A stretch of 6,545 nt of DNA from an uncultured Prevotellaceae bacterium (lineage in GTDB: Bacteria > Bacteroidota > Bacteroidia > Bacteroidales > Muribaculaceae), in NCBI GenBank assembly GCA_945983195.1, contig CAMFSS010000121.1:1-6545 (forward strand), read 5' to 3'. The notes below the pieces were generated by a model. It had not been told where the DNA came from and ran no database searches. It worked only from the letters and a program-made list of their open reading frames with translations. This document shows positions 1 to 6,325 of the stretch, one piece after another (the stretch's first letter is position 1; each line of letters starts with the position of its first letter). A program made the position numbers and the translations under genes.

Positions 1-286
1 CAAGCGAAATCACGATGTCGGTTCCCTCGGTCTCTGATGTCGACCAACTGTCGTGTGTCTGCGGACGGCTCAGAATAATTATCAGGCAACCTATGGCTGC
101 AAGACGCACCACGAATATCAGGTGACGCAGATAGCATTTCCACGAATTACGCATCGTGGCAAATGGAGAAGTAGTCGACACCGACATAGTGGGGTCGGCA
201 CTACGCTGCTTCATCACATACCACACAATCAATGGGATATAGATGAGAAACAGCCACAGATAATATGGATTGGCAAACGTCATCAT
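1..286 (-). CDS. batA: BatA-like VWA-domain membrane protein, N-terminal part (runs off left edge)
   Basis: Reading the minus strand from ATG at 286 gives 95 residues before the window ends. Visible parts are a membrane span at about residues 6-25 (NPYYLWLFLIYIPLIVWYV), a short loop with KQR, a second span at about 56-73, then the LSRPQT and TEGTDIVISL segments. This is the standard opening of Bacteroidota BatA/aerotolerance proteins, where the next residues are normally the DxSxS metal site of a VWA domain; that site lies just outside the window. The first ATG overlaps the stop of the upstream BatD-like gene by 4 bases (ATGA), implying translational coupling; a second ATG follows immediately at 283. 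From family knowledge, it is an inner-membrane protein with a periplasmic VWA domain acting with MoxR and the other Bat proteins. BatB shares the fold, but the position directly after the BatD-like gene and the N-terminal sequence favour BatA. Confidence 0.85.
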   Translation of the reverse strand, partial: MMTFANPYYLWLFLIYIPLIVWYVMKQRSADPTMSVSTTSPFATMRNSWKCYLRHLIFVVRLAAIGCLIIILSRPQTHDSWSTSETEGTDIVISL

Positions 287-756
287 ACCTTCTTATCCTC
301 CTTTTTCTCTTCTTCCGGCACTTTATCGCCGCCGTCAGGGGTTTCCTCGGGTTCGGGAGCAGGCTTTGTGCCCTCAACATACTGCACAGCACGCTGGAAA
401 GCGGTTTCATTCTCGTCGGAAAGCGGACGCATTTTTGCAAATTTCACGAAGTCGGCAAGTTCGAGTATCGAAGTGAGCTTGTCATTGACCTCACGCGACG
501 CCTCCTCCTTGCGCAATGCGCTAATTATCTCACCGGAGGTCATCTCCTCGGCATTGACACCGAAACGACGACTGATGTAGCGGCGCAAAATGTCGGTAAG
601 CTCAGTGTAGTACACCTTTTCGTGCCCCGACTGCCAGAGCTTGCGCTCCTTGAGTCCGTCGAGCCGCTGCATAGCCTCCTCAAACGGAGGCAGCTCCTTC
701 TTCTGAGGAATAAGCGGCAATCTGCCATTCTTTATCCACTTGAAATAGACAAACAA
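283..756 (-). CDS. C-terminal half of the BatD-like protein: cytoplasmic domain, start uncertain
   Basis: This is the reading frame downstream of the internal TAG, open from 798 to the TGA at 283-285. The only plausible nearby restart is TTG at 756, giving 157 residues; the first internal ATG is at 672 and would lose more. The full membrane span is encoded at about 741-798, so a restart at 756 loses most of it. Seen in the sequence are PPFEEAMQRLDGLKERKLWQ, then YYTELTDILRRYISRRFGV, MTSGEIISALR and a tail rich in Glu, Pro and Lys (PEPEETPDGGDKVPEEEKKE). This resembles the cytoplasmic helical region of BatD/DUF4381 proteins. It probably does not have a start of its own; it is the distal part of one gene, and its translation may depend on readthrough or on correcting the sequence. 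Confidence 0.5.
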   Translation of the reverse strand: MFVYFKWIKNGRLPLIPQKKELPPFEEAMQRLDGLKERKLWQSGHEKVYYTELTDILRRYISRRFGVNAEEMTSGEIISALRKEEASREVNDKLTSILELADFVKFAKMRPLSDENETAFQRAVQYVEGTKPAPEPEETPDGGDKVPEEEKKEDKKV

Positions 757-798
757 TGCTATTCCCCCCAGCAGCAGGCACGCCAGCCTCAGCCACCA

Positions 799-1293
799 CT
801 AGTTGCCGAGAAACTCGGGCAAGAAATCAAACCGCTTGCACGGCACACCCTCCGTGGGTTTGAAATCGTGCACAGTAGACATTGAATCGACAATCACCGG
901 CAACACCTTTAGCGTGAGCTGGTTGCTACGGAAAGTGTCGCGACCCACAACATACTCAAGCGGTGGAATCACATACACGCCCGAATCAAACGACTGGATA
1001 ATCAGGTCGCGGCTGATTTGCACGCGGTTGTTACCCAAATCGGTGGTATCGGCAGCAGGACGCTCAATGACCTCAACCTTGTCGGTGAGCACGGGAGCCG
1101 TCTCCTGCACCAAATGCCCCACAGTGTTCTTGTCCTGCGACAGCTCTATGTGAAGTGCCGTCTGTTTGCCCATAAGCAGAATAGTGGAGTCGAGCTTTGC
1201 CCGCATCACCACACTCCCCTGCGCTCCGGCAACAGCTATCGAGCCACAGACAAGAAACAGCGTAAATATTATTCTCTTTAATCTTTCAGTCAT
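799..1293 (-). CDS. N-terminal half of the BatD-like protein: secreted periplasmic domain, 164 aa
   Basis: ATG at 1293 opens a type I signal peptide: MTERLKR, a hydrophobic core (IIFTLFLVCGSIAVAG), and a probable cut around AGA-Q at residues 24-25. The Cys at residue 16 is preceded by FLV, which does not fit a lipobox, so this is probably not a lipoprotein. Residues 26-150 form a beta-rich domain with the pattern seen in Bacteroidota BatD-like proteins (VVMRAKLDSTILLMGKQTAL near the start, YVIPPLEYVVGRDTFRSNQL later). It ends at TAG 799-801, immediately before the codons for the membrane anchor. If translated as it stands, it would be a soluble periplasmic fragment with no membrane span or cytoplasmic part. 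I do not expect full function from it alone. Confidence 0.6.
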   Translation of the reverse strand: MTERLKRIIFTLFLVCGSIAVAGAQGSVVMRAKLDSTILLMGKQTALHIELSQDKNTVGHLVQETAPVLTDKVEVIERPAADTTDLGNNRVQISRDLIIQSFDSGVYVIPPLEYVVGRDTFRSNQLTLKVLPVIVDSMSTVHDFKPTEGVPCKRFDFLPEFLGN

Positions 1294-1315
1294 AAACGTT
1301 TCAAAATTGTGTCAC

Positions 1316-2191
1316 TCATCTTACGCCTCGCTTGCTGAAAAGAGCCATAAGCGATTTCACATAGTCCTCATCGGTAGCAACCGATGCAATGTCGACGTTG
1401 CAGCGCATTAGCGTGTTGTTCATCGTCTGCTGTCGCTCATACCACCATTTCTTGTAGGCATTGCGCACGCTTGCAGCACTTGTGTTCACCCACTTCACTG
1501 CACCGGTCTCAGCATCTTGCACCTTCATCAGCCCGACATTTGGCAAAGTTGCCTCACGCTTGTCGTAGACCTGAATGGCAGTGAGGTCGTGCTTGCGCCC
1601 GGCTATCGACATGGCTTTGTAGTAGTCGCCATCATCAATAAAGTCGGATATGAGGAACGTTGCGCATCGCTTCTTCAGCGCACTGGTGAGATATTCAAGC
1701 ACATTGCCTATGCTTGTGCCGCGGCTCTCGGGCTTGAAATCGAGCAGCTCGCGGATAACGAGCAAAATGTGCTTACGGCCTTTCTTCGGAGGAATGAACT
1801 TCTCCACCTTGTCGGTGAAAAAAATCACGCCCACCTTGTCGTTGTTCTGAATTGCCGAAAAAGCAAGCGTTGCGGCAATCTCAGCCATCATTTCATTTTT
1901 CTCCACTCCCACTGCGCCGAAGTTCTTGCTGCCCGATACATCTACGAGCAGCATCACCGTGAGCTCTCGCTCCTCCTCAAACACCTTAACGTAGGGGCGG
2001 TTGTGGCGTGCGGTCACATTCCAGTCGATATCGCGAATATCATCACCATACTGATACTCGCGCACCTCCGAGAACGTCATTCCGCGCCCTTTGAACGCCG
2101 AATGATATTCACCTGCAAAAATGTTTTGAGAAAGTCCCTTGGTCTTTATCTCGATTTTGCGGACCTTCTTCAATAACTCAGTTGAATCCAT
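1316..2191 (-). CDS. DUF58 domain protein (VWA-like, MoxR partner), 291 aa
   Basis: The DUF58 signature is clear at residues 35-62: GRGMTFSEVREYQYGDD followed by RDIDWNVTARHN. It precedes a VWA-like core with the metal-site motif D84-V-S-G-S88, a later RGTSIG segment (157-162) that would supply the threonine, and SDF at 182-184 for the acidic residue, so the MIDAS-like site looks intact. No signal peptide or membrane span is evident, so it is cytoplasmic. Family knowledge: DUF58 proteins are encoded next to MoxR ATPases and probably act as their substrate or adaptor. I chose ATG at 2191; an in-frame GTG one codon upstream (2194) is a weaker start. The gene begins 13 bases after the moxR stop and ends in TGA 22 bases before the BatD-like gene, so all are probably cotranscribed. 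Length is normal for the Bacteroidota family. Confidence 0.92.
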   Translation of the reverse strand: MDSTELLKKVRKIEIKTKGLSQNIFAGEYHSAFKGRGMTFSEVREYQYGDDIRDIDWNVTARHNRPYVKVFEEERELTVMLLVDVSGSKNFGAVGVEKNEMMAEIAATLAFSAIQNNDKVGVIFFTDKVEKFIPPKKGRKHILLVIRELLDFKPESRGTSIGNVLEYLTSALKKRCATFLISDFIDDGDYYKAMSIAGRKHDLTAIQVYDKREATLPNVGLMKVQDAETGAVKWVNTSAASVRNAYKKWWYERQQTMNNTLMRCNVDIASVATDEDYVKSLMALFSKRGVR

Positions 2192-2204
2192 CACACGTAT
2201 TCAA

Positions 2205-3200
2205 TTAGGGTACTGCAATCTTGTCAAGAATTTCGCTGATTACTTCGTCGGCTGAAATATTGTTGGCCTCAGCCTCGTAGCTGAGTCCGATACGGTGACG
2301 CATCACATCGTGGCACACTGCGCGGACATCTTCGGGTATCACATAGCCGCGCCCTTTGAGGAATGCGTATGCACGTGCGGCAAGCGCAAGGCTGATTGAA
2401 GCACGCGGCGATGCGCCAAAGGAGATAATGCTCGTGAGGTCGTTAAGCCCATAGTCGGCCGGGAAACGGGTTGCAAACACAATATCCACAATGTAGCGCT
2501 CAATCTTCTCGTCGACGTAGATTTGCTGCACAATCTTGCGCACCTCAATGATGTCCTCAGGCTTCACAAGTGCACGCACCTCGCGCTTCTCGGCTTTTAT
2601 GTTCTGACGGATAATCTGCTTCTCCTCCTCCTTGTTGGGATAACCGATAACCACCTTAATGAGGAAACGGTCGACCTGTGCTTCAGGAAGCGGATATGTT
2701 CCCTCCTGCTCAATCGGGTTCTGTGTGGCAAGCACAAGGAACGGGTCGTCGAGCTTGAAAGTTTCCTTTCCGATAGTCACCTGACGCTCCTGCATTGCCT
2801 CAAGCAGTGCACTCTGCACCTTCGCCGGAGCACGGTTGATTTCATCGGCAAGGACGAAATTAGCGAAAACGGGACCACGACGAACCTCAAATTTCTCCTG
2901 CTTGGCGCTATAGACCATAGTTCCTACCACATCGGCAGGGAGCAAGTCGGGCGTAAACTGGATTCTGCTGTACTTTGCATCAATCAGCGATGCGAGAGTC
3001 TTTATGGCAAGAGTCTTCGCCAATCCCGGAACACCCTCAAGCAGCACATGTCCGTTAGCAAGCAGAGCAATGAGCAATGAATCAACCAAGTGCTTCTGAC
3101 CGACAATCGTCTGGTCCATGCCCTGCGTAATCATTCCCACAAAATTGCTTTTGCTTGCTATTAAATCATTCAATTCTCGAATGTTTACTGAATCGCTCAT
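2205..3200 (-). CDS. MoxR-family AAA+ ATPase, 331 aa
   Basis: Motifs in order: Walker A GVPGLAKT at residues 56-63; the TPDLLPADVVGT segment at 83-94 typical of MoxR; Walker B VLADE at 116-120 followed by INRAPAKVQSALLEAMQE; sensor 1 in ATQNP (158-162); PLPEAQVDRF (170-179) with the probable arginine finger R178; and a C-terminal lid with SFGASPRAS, ending at TAA 2205-2207. All catalytic residues are present and the length is usual. The protein is cytoplasmic and forms ring-shaped ATPase assemblies in characterised relatives; it is thought to remodel or load metal into VWA/DUF58 partners, which here are encoded directly downstream. The ATG at 3200 is the first gene start after the predicted promoter, so moxR is likely the first gene of this operon. 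In Bacteroidota it is often just called MoxR or BatM. Confidence 0.95.
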   Translation of the reverse strand: MSDSVNIRELNDLIASKSNFVGMITQGMDQTIVGQKHLVDSLLIALLANGHVLLEGVPGLAKTLAIKTLASLIDAKYSRIQFTPDLLPADVVGTMVYSAKQEKFEVRRGPVFANFVLADEINRAPAKVQSALLEAMQERQVTIGKETFKLDDPFLVLATQNPIEQEGTYPLPEAQVDRFLIKVVIGYPNKEEEKQIIRQNIKAEKREVRALVKPEDIIEVRKIVQQIYVDEKIERYIVDIVFATRFPADYGLNDLTSIISFGASPRASISLALAARAYAFLKGRGYVIPEDVRAVCHDVMRHRIGLSYEAEANNISADEVISEILDKIAVP

Positions 3201-3267
3201 ATTCGTAATTCTTATAAATAGTTATTTATGTTATCCAATTTTTTGTATCACTCTATATATTTAGCTG

Positions 3268-3299
3268 CAAAATTAATATTTTCGTTGCTCACAGCACAA
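3268..3299 (-). promoter_or_regulatory. Predicted Bacteroides-type promoter for the moxR-DUF58-bat operon
   Basis: On the minus strand, TTG at 3299-3297 is followed after 21 bases by TAATTTTG at 3275-3268, a full match to the Bacteroides -7 consensus TAnnTTTG with acceptable spacing to the -33 element. Transcription would start near 3262, leaving an AT-rich leader of about 60 bases before the moxR ATG at 3200. No Shine-Dalgarno sequence is present in the leader, as is usual for the phylum; the bases just before the ATG are A/T-rich. The rest of the 147-base gap (3201-3347) is AT-rich and shows no convincing terminator, operator or RNA structure. Confidence 0.6.
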
Positions 3300-3347
3300 T
3301 ATAGGGGCGTTAATTTATCAATTATTAAGTTAAAGATATTTTCCATT

Positions 3348-5039
3348 TCACTTTTCGGAGTGTTTTTCACTCTTTGCAATGTCTTTTTCCCATGGGGTCT
3401 CGTCGACATAGCGTATAGCGGGTGTAAATTCGTGCGATAGGAAGTCAAGTGTTGCATCATAGAGCGGATAGTGAGTGCCCGTGACAGTCATCAGGACATA
3501 CACGATGTTGGCGGTAGTGACAGGCAGATTTCGAGCCTTCATGAATGCCTCTACAAAGTGCGGAAAACGCCGGCGGAAAGCCCCGTTGGCGTACACCACC
3601 ATAGGCACTTCGGCACACTCGCGGCATCGACCGCAGAAGTCACTATCGTCATACACCACCTCGCCATGGTCGGAGAAATATATCAACACCGACGGCTCGC
3701 GGCAAAGGCGCACCTCATCTATCATGCAGCACACCACGCTGTCGGTATATCTGATCGAGTTGTCGTATTCAGCAATAGTCTGAGCCATATCGCGTGTGAG
3801 AAAAGAGCGCGGCACGCGTCGGAGAATGCTATCGGCATTGAAATAGTCATGTGACGAAGGATACCTGTATCGGTACTGCACATGCGAGCCAAACAGGTGG
3901 CACATCACAAGGCGGTGGCTGGCAGTGTCGGCAAGCGAACGCCGCAACGGCTCAAGCAGCATTTCATCGTGGCGTAAAGTAAGGTAGTCTTCCGAGCTCA
4001 AAGTTCCCACATAGTTTACGACATCGGCTGTAAGCGCGATTCCGGCGGAGCAATTGCTCCAAAGCCCGCCACGTTCCTGATTCGACAGCCAATAGGTGCG
4101 GTAGCCTGCACACTTGAAAAGCTCAATCATTGAGGGATAATTATACCATGCCAGGCTGTCGACATCGCGGCGAAAAGTGAGTATGCGCGAGATATTGTCG
4201 TTGGTAGCCGCTGAAGAACCTATAGCGTCAGAGAACACCACAAGGCTGTCGCTGAGAGCCGACAATCGTGGTGTGGTAGGCAGGCTGTAACCATAGAGAG
4301 CGTGATGCCGCCTAAGTGCCGACTCCCCAATCACAAGCACCACATTACCGGCAAGCCGTTGCGATGACACCTTATCTGCATCGGGAAACGGCTTTCGTTG
4401 CGACAAAAGTTCCTCAAGAGCCTTAATTTCATAGTAATAGGCTCGTATGTATGATACTACGCGGGCGTACATCGAGAGATTCACCTTTCCCCATACCTGT
4501 ATTTTCGACGCAAAGCAAGCACTCACCAGCAAGCCTGCAATAATCGTGACAATCACCATTGCATTAAATGCCTTTTGCTTGAGCAACTTAGCCACTATGG
4601 CAAGTGCAGCACCGATAGCGGCAATCCACAGCATAGAAGGCGTATGGAGCATCATCGCAAGGTTACCTGCCAACTGTGGGAAAAATTCGCCAACCTCATT
4701 GGCAGTGGTTTCACCAAAAATGGCTATCATACGCCGGGATATGCCGGTGCCATAGATAGCAAACCCCACAAAATTGACAATGGCAAGCACGCCAAACACC
4801 ACGAGCACAGCTATATACACGGCTCGCAGCACACGGTTGTGGCAAAGTTTCAGCACCAAATATAGCGCAGAAGCCTTGAAAACGGCAAATACGATGAAAC
4901 TAACACGCAGCAAAAGCGTGAAATTAAGCAGCGAGAACGTCAGGTCGGCGACGCTCATCAATGAAGCAATCACCAAGAGCCACCACGCAAGACGCGAAAC
5001 TGGCATACCAAGCAGCTTATCGCAAATCTTGCATTTCAT
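3348..5039 (-). CDS. Phosphoethanolamine transferase-like membrane enzyme (sulfatase/alkaline-phosphatase fold), 563 aa
   Basis: The N-terminal ~180 residues contain about five membrane spans (roughly 17-35, 38-63, 72-98, 122-150, 158-178), followed by a periplasmic catalytic domain as in EptA/CptA enzymes. Metal and catalytic residues are visible: VLVIGES (E239), then the family pattern RRHHALYGYSLPTTPRLSAL; T279 in SSAATNDNISRILTF, placed like the phospho-acceptor threonine; H386 in LFGSH; and D457-H458 in YFSDHGE. Relatives move phosphoethanolamine from phosphatidylethanolamine to lipid A or other surface glycans; the acceptor here is unknown, and another phospho-alcohol donor is possible. 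The ATG at 5039 overlaps the upstream stop by 4 bases (ATGA), so it is probably translationally coupled to the HU-LysM gene. It ends in TGA at 3348-3350. Odd points are a CxxCxxC cluster (C469, C472, C475) after the DHGE motif and a CxxC at residues 3-6. Confidence 0.85.
   Translation of the reverse strand: MKCKICDKLLGMPVSRLAWWLLVIASLMSVADLTFSLLNFTLLLRVSFIVFAVFKASALYLVLKLCHNRVLRAVYIAVLVVFGVLAIVNFVGFAIYGTGISRRMIAIFGETTANEVGEFFPQLAGNLAMMLHTPSMLWIAAIGAALAIVAKLLKQKAFNAMVIVTIIAGLLVSACFASKIQVWGKVNLSMYARVVSYIRAYYYEIKALEELLSQRKPFPDADKVSSQRLAGNVVLVIGESALRRHHALYGYSLPTTPRLSALSDSLVVFSDAIGSSAATNDNISRILTFRRDVDSLAWYNYPSMIELFKCAGYRTYWLSNQERGGLWSNCSAGIALTADVVNYVGTLSSEDYLTLRHDEMLLEPLRRSLADTASHRLVMCHLFGSHVQYRYRYPSSHDYFNADSILRRVPRSFLTRDMAQTIAEYDNSIRYTDSVVCCMIDEVRLCREPSVLIYFSDHGEVVYDDSDFCGRCRECAEVPMVVYANGAFRRRFPHFVEAFMKARNLPVTTANIVYVLMTVTGTHYPLYDATLDFLSHEFTPAIRYVDETPWEKDIAKSEKHSEK
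3615..3635 (-). other. CxxCxxC cluster in the phosphoethanolamine-transferase-like enzyme
   Basis: Codons 469-475 encode C-G-R-C-R-E-C, ten residues after the metal-binding D457-H458 of SDHGE and before the conserved VPMVVY strand. In relatives this loop follows the last metal ligands and varies in sequence. Three closely spaced cysteines in a domain predicted to face the periplasm could form disulfides (C310, C330 and C437/C438 are other candidates) or bind a metal. This is a position note, not a separate gene. Confidence 0.5.
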
Positions 5040-6316
5040 TTCTTTGCCAATTCAATTTCCTGAATTTTCTTTCTGGCAGCCTTTAAGCTTTCAGGGTTGT
5101 TCTTGTCGATACCATATTTCTCGGCTGGGGGAATCACCACTTTCGTACCCGGAGCTATTGTGTTAGGATTTCTTATGATTGAGCGGTTTTCCTCAAAAAT
5201 GTAGACCCAAAAGTCGGAATTGCCATAGTGCTTGTAAGCAATTTTGGTAAGGAACTGCTTCTCAGTCACCGTATCATATACCGGCTCAGCCACTTTACTC
5301 TCTACAGCCGGCTTGGCAGGCTCTTGAGCAGGCTTCACCGTCTCAGTTGCCTGAGCAGCTACAGGGTCGGCAGCTTCACCGGCTTCAGAATCAGCCAATT
5401 CCATCTCCTCTACGGCACCGGCATCAGCGTCGAGTGAGTCAGTTCCGCGTGCAGTGTCTATAATCTCTTGATTCTGAATATGCTGATACATATAGTAGCC
5501 ACCACCTGCCACCAAATAGAGCACAAACATCGTCAATGCTCCCCAAATGAAGCCGCGCGTGAATCCGGCATCATTTTTGGCGTTGGAGCCTGATTTGTCA
5601 TTGCCAACAAATTCCTCATCATCGTCTTCGGGGATATTGTAATCCTCCGGCTCAGGCGGCAACACTTCATTACCAAGTGGCACAATATTCTTGTCTTCGC
5701 CCAGTGGCAATTCTTCTTTCATATCTTCATCAGTTGGTAAAATATCATCTTTCTTGTCATCGACGGCAACCATAGGCTTGTAATCGTCGGGCAGCTCGTC
5801 AGGCTGCACAGCGACCGGCACATTCGGCTGCTCCGCTACAGTGACATTCCGTAGCTCTGCATCAGTAGCAATTGGCTGTTCAGACTCAGGCTCCTTGGGC
5901 TGTTCAACCACACCCACATTGGGCTGTTCAGCCACAACATCTTCATCAAAGTCGTCGACACTTGCCATCCGCAGCAATTCCTCCTCACTCAGATTGTCAT
6001 CGAGCACCACGGTTTCGAATCCTGCAAAAGGAGCATTAATGGCATCGGCAAGAGCCTTTTCAGGCACAAACGACACCTTGCGATGGCTTGGAATCTCCAT
6101 TTCCTCACCCGTATTCACATTCACACTCTTGCGAGCCTCAACATTAGTAAGCTTGAAAAGCCCAAGACCACGCACGCGTACACTCTCTCCATTGCGAAGT
6201 GCATCTGAAATAGCCGTAAACAGCTCTTTCAAAAACAGTTCGCTCATTCTCTTCGGACACTCGGTAGCTGCTGCTACAGCGTCCACAAGTTCAGGAAATG
6301 TAACTTTGCTATTCAT
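5036..6316 (-). CDS. Membrane-anchored HU-like/LysM fusion protein, 426 aa
   Basis: The domain order is unusual but clear. Residues 3-93 are an HU/IHF-like fold (VTFPELVDAVAAAT at the start, RVRGLGLFKL at 48-57, VNVNTGEEMEIPSHRKVSF, then EKALADAIN). Residues 105-250 are strongly acidic and include six decayed octapeptide repeats (129-176). One membrane span lies at about 255-277 (GFIWGALTMFVLYLVAGGGYY). Residues 290-345 are Ala/Glu/Pro-rich, and a LysM domain occupies 350-396 (FLTKIAYKHYGNSDFWVYIFEEN, then NPNTIAPGTKVVIPP), followed by a charged helix to the end. With no signal peptide, the HU domain should be cytoplasmic and LysM periplasmic. The HU arm has Val (V67) where DNA-bending HU proteins have the intercalating Pro. 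The gene starts at ATG 6316, 9 bases after the HU gene, and its TGA overlaps the next ATG. DNA binding and cell-wall binding are inferred from the domains, not shown. Confidence 0.85.
   Translation of the reverse strand: MNSKVTFPELVDAVAAATECPKRMSELFLKELFTAISDALRNGESVRVRGLGLFKLTNVEARKSVNVNTGEEMEIPSHRKVSFVPEKALADAINAPFAGFETVVLDDNLSEEELLRMASVDDFDEDVVAEQPNVGVVEQPKEPESEQPIATDAELRNVTVAEQPNVPVAVQPDELPDDYKPMVAVDDKKDDILPTDEDMKEELPLGEDKNIVPLGNEVLPPEPEDYNIPEDDDEEFVGNDKSGSNAKNDAGFTRGFIWGALTMFVLYLVAGGGYYMYQHIQNQEIIDTARGTDSLDADAGAVEEMELADSEAGEAADPVAAQATETVKPAQEPAKPAVESKVAEPVYDTVTEKQFLTKIAYKHYGNSDFWVYIFEENRSIIRNPNTIAPGTKVVIPPAEKYGIDKNNPESLKAARKKIQEIELAKK
5486..5554 (-). other. Single membrane span of the HU-LysM fusion
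   Basis: Codons 255-277 give an uninterrupted hydrophobic stretch beginning GFIWGALTMF and ending VAGGGYY. It is preceded by R254 and two nearby lysines (K241, K247) and followed by YQHIQNQE. There is no other hydrophobic segment of this length in the protein, so it has one span, with the HU-like side probably inside and the LysM side outside. Confidence 0.75.
5789..5932 (-). repeat. Six decayed 24-base tandem repeats (octapeptide, consensus xEQPNVxV)
   Basis: Residues 129-176 of the HU-LysM protein align as six 8-residue units: AEQPNVGV, VEQPKEPE, SEQPIATD, AELRNVTV, AEQPNVPV, AVQPDELP. The QP pair recurs at an exact 8-residue step in five of the six units (Q131, Q139, Q147, Q163, Q171). 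Units 1 and 5 are most alike; at the DNA level (5915-5932 and 5819-5836) they differ at a few mostly synonymous positions. The array lies in the acidic cytoplasmic linker between the HU-like domain and the membrane span. Confidence 0.7.
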
Positions 6317-6325
6317 GACGGTAGA

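Larger units (their letters stand above)
283..1293 (-). pseudogene. BatD/DUF4381-like membrane protein gene interrupted by an in-frame TAG
   Basis: The minus-strand frame starting with ATG at 1293 is one gene of 336 codons apart from a single TAG at 799-801 (codon 165). Before the stop it encodes a signal peptide and a periplasmic beta-rich domain. After it, in the same frame, come WWLRLACLLLGGIALFVYF (a membrane span, about residues 166-184), a cytoplasmic segment with the family pattern YYTELTDILRRYISRRFGV, and a charged Glu/Lys/Pro-rich tail ending at TGA 283-285. The order signal peptide, periplasmic domain, span, cytoplasmic helical domain is that of the BatD/DUF4381-type protein normally found between DUF58 and batA. 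It lies 22 bases after the DUF58 stop and overlaps batA by 4 bases. No frameshift is involved: restoring one sense codon at 799 would give a full-length protein. Whether this is a true pseudogene, a sequence error or readthrough cannot be decided here; the two halves are listed separately. Confidence 0.75.

Noticed and set aside
795..805. The internal TAG as a pyrrolysine codon
   Set aside because: Nothing in the neighbourhood suggests a pyl system, the gene is not a methylamine methyltransferase, and the phylum is not known for pyrrolysine; a mutation or sequence error is far simpler.
265..885. Long plus-strand open frame (206 codons) over the bat region
   Set aside because: It lies antisense to the BatD-like gene, its translation has no recognisable family features, and it is explained by codon bias of the real minus-strand gene. 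The same holds for the 219-codon plus-strand frame at 1517-2176 and the 185-codon one at 2523-3080.
1291..1319. ATG at 1319 as an alternative start for the BatD-like gene
   Set aside because: It is in a different frame from ATG 1293 and meets a TGA after nine codons, so it can at most encode a tiny leader peptide.
2189..2194. GTG at 2194 as the DUF58 start
   Set aside because: ATG follows immediately at 2191 in the same frame and is the stronger initiation codon; the difference is one residue.
3310..3345. Possible hairpin terminator after the transferase gene (TTAACTTA and TAAATTAA flanking an 8-base loop)
   Set aside because: The stem is almost wholly A/T with a mismatch and no T-run follows, so it would be too weak; it looks like AT-rich intergenic sequence.
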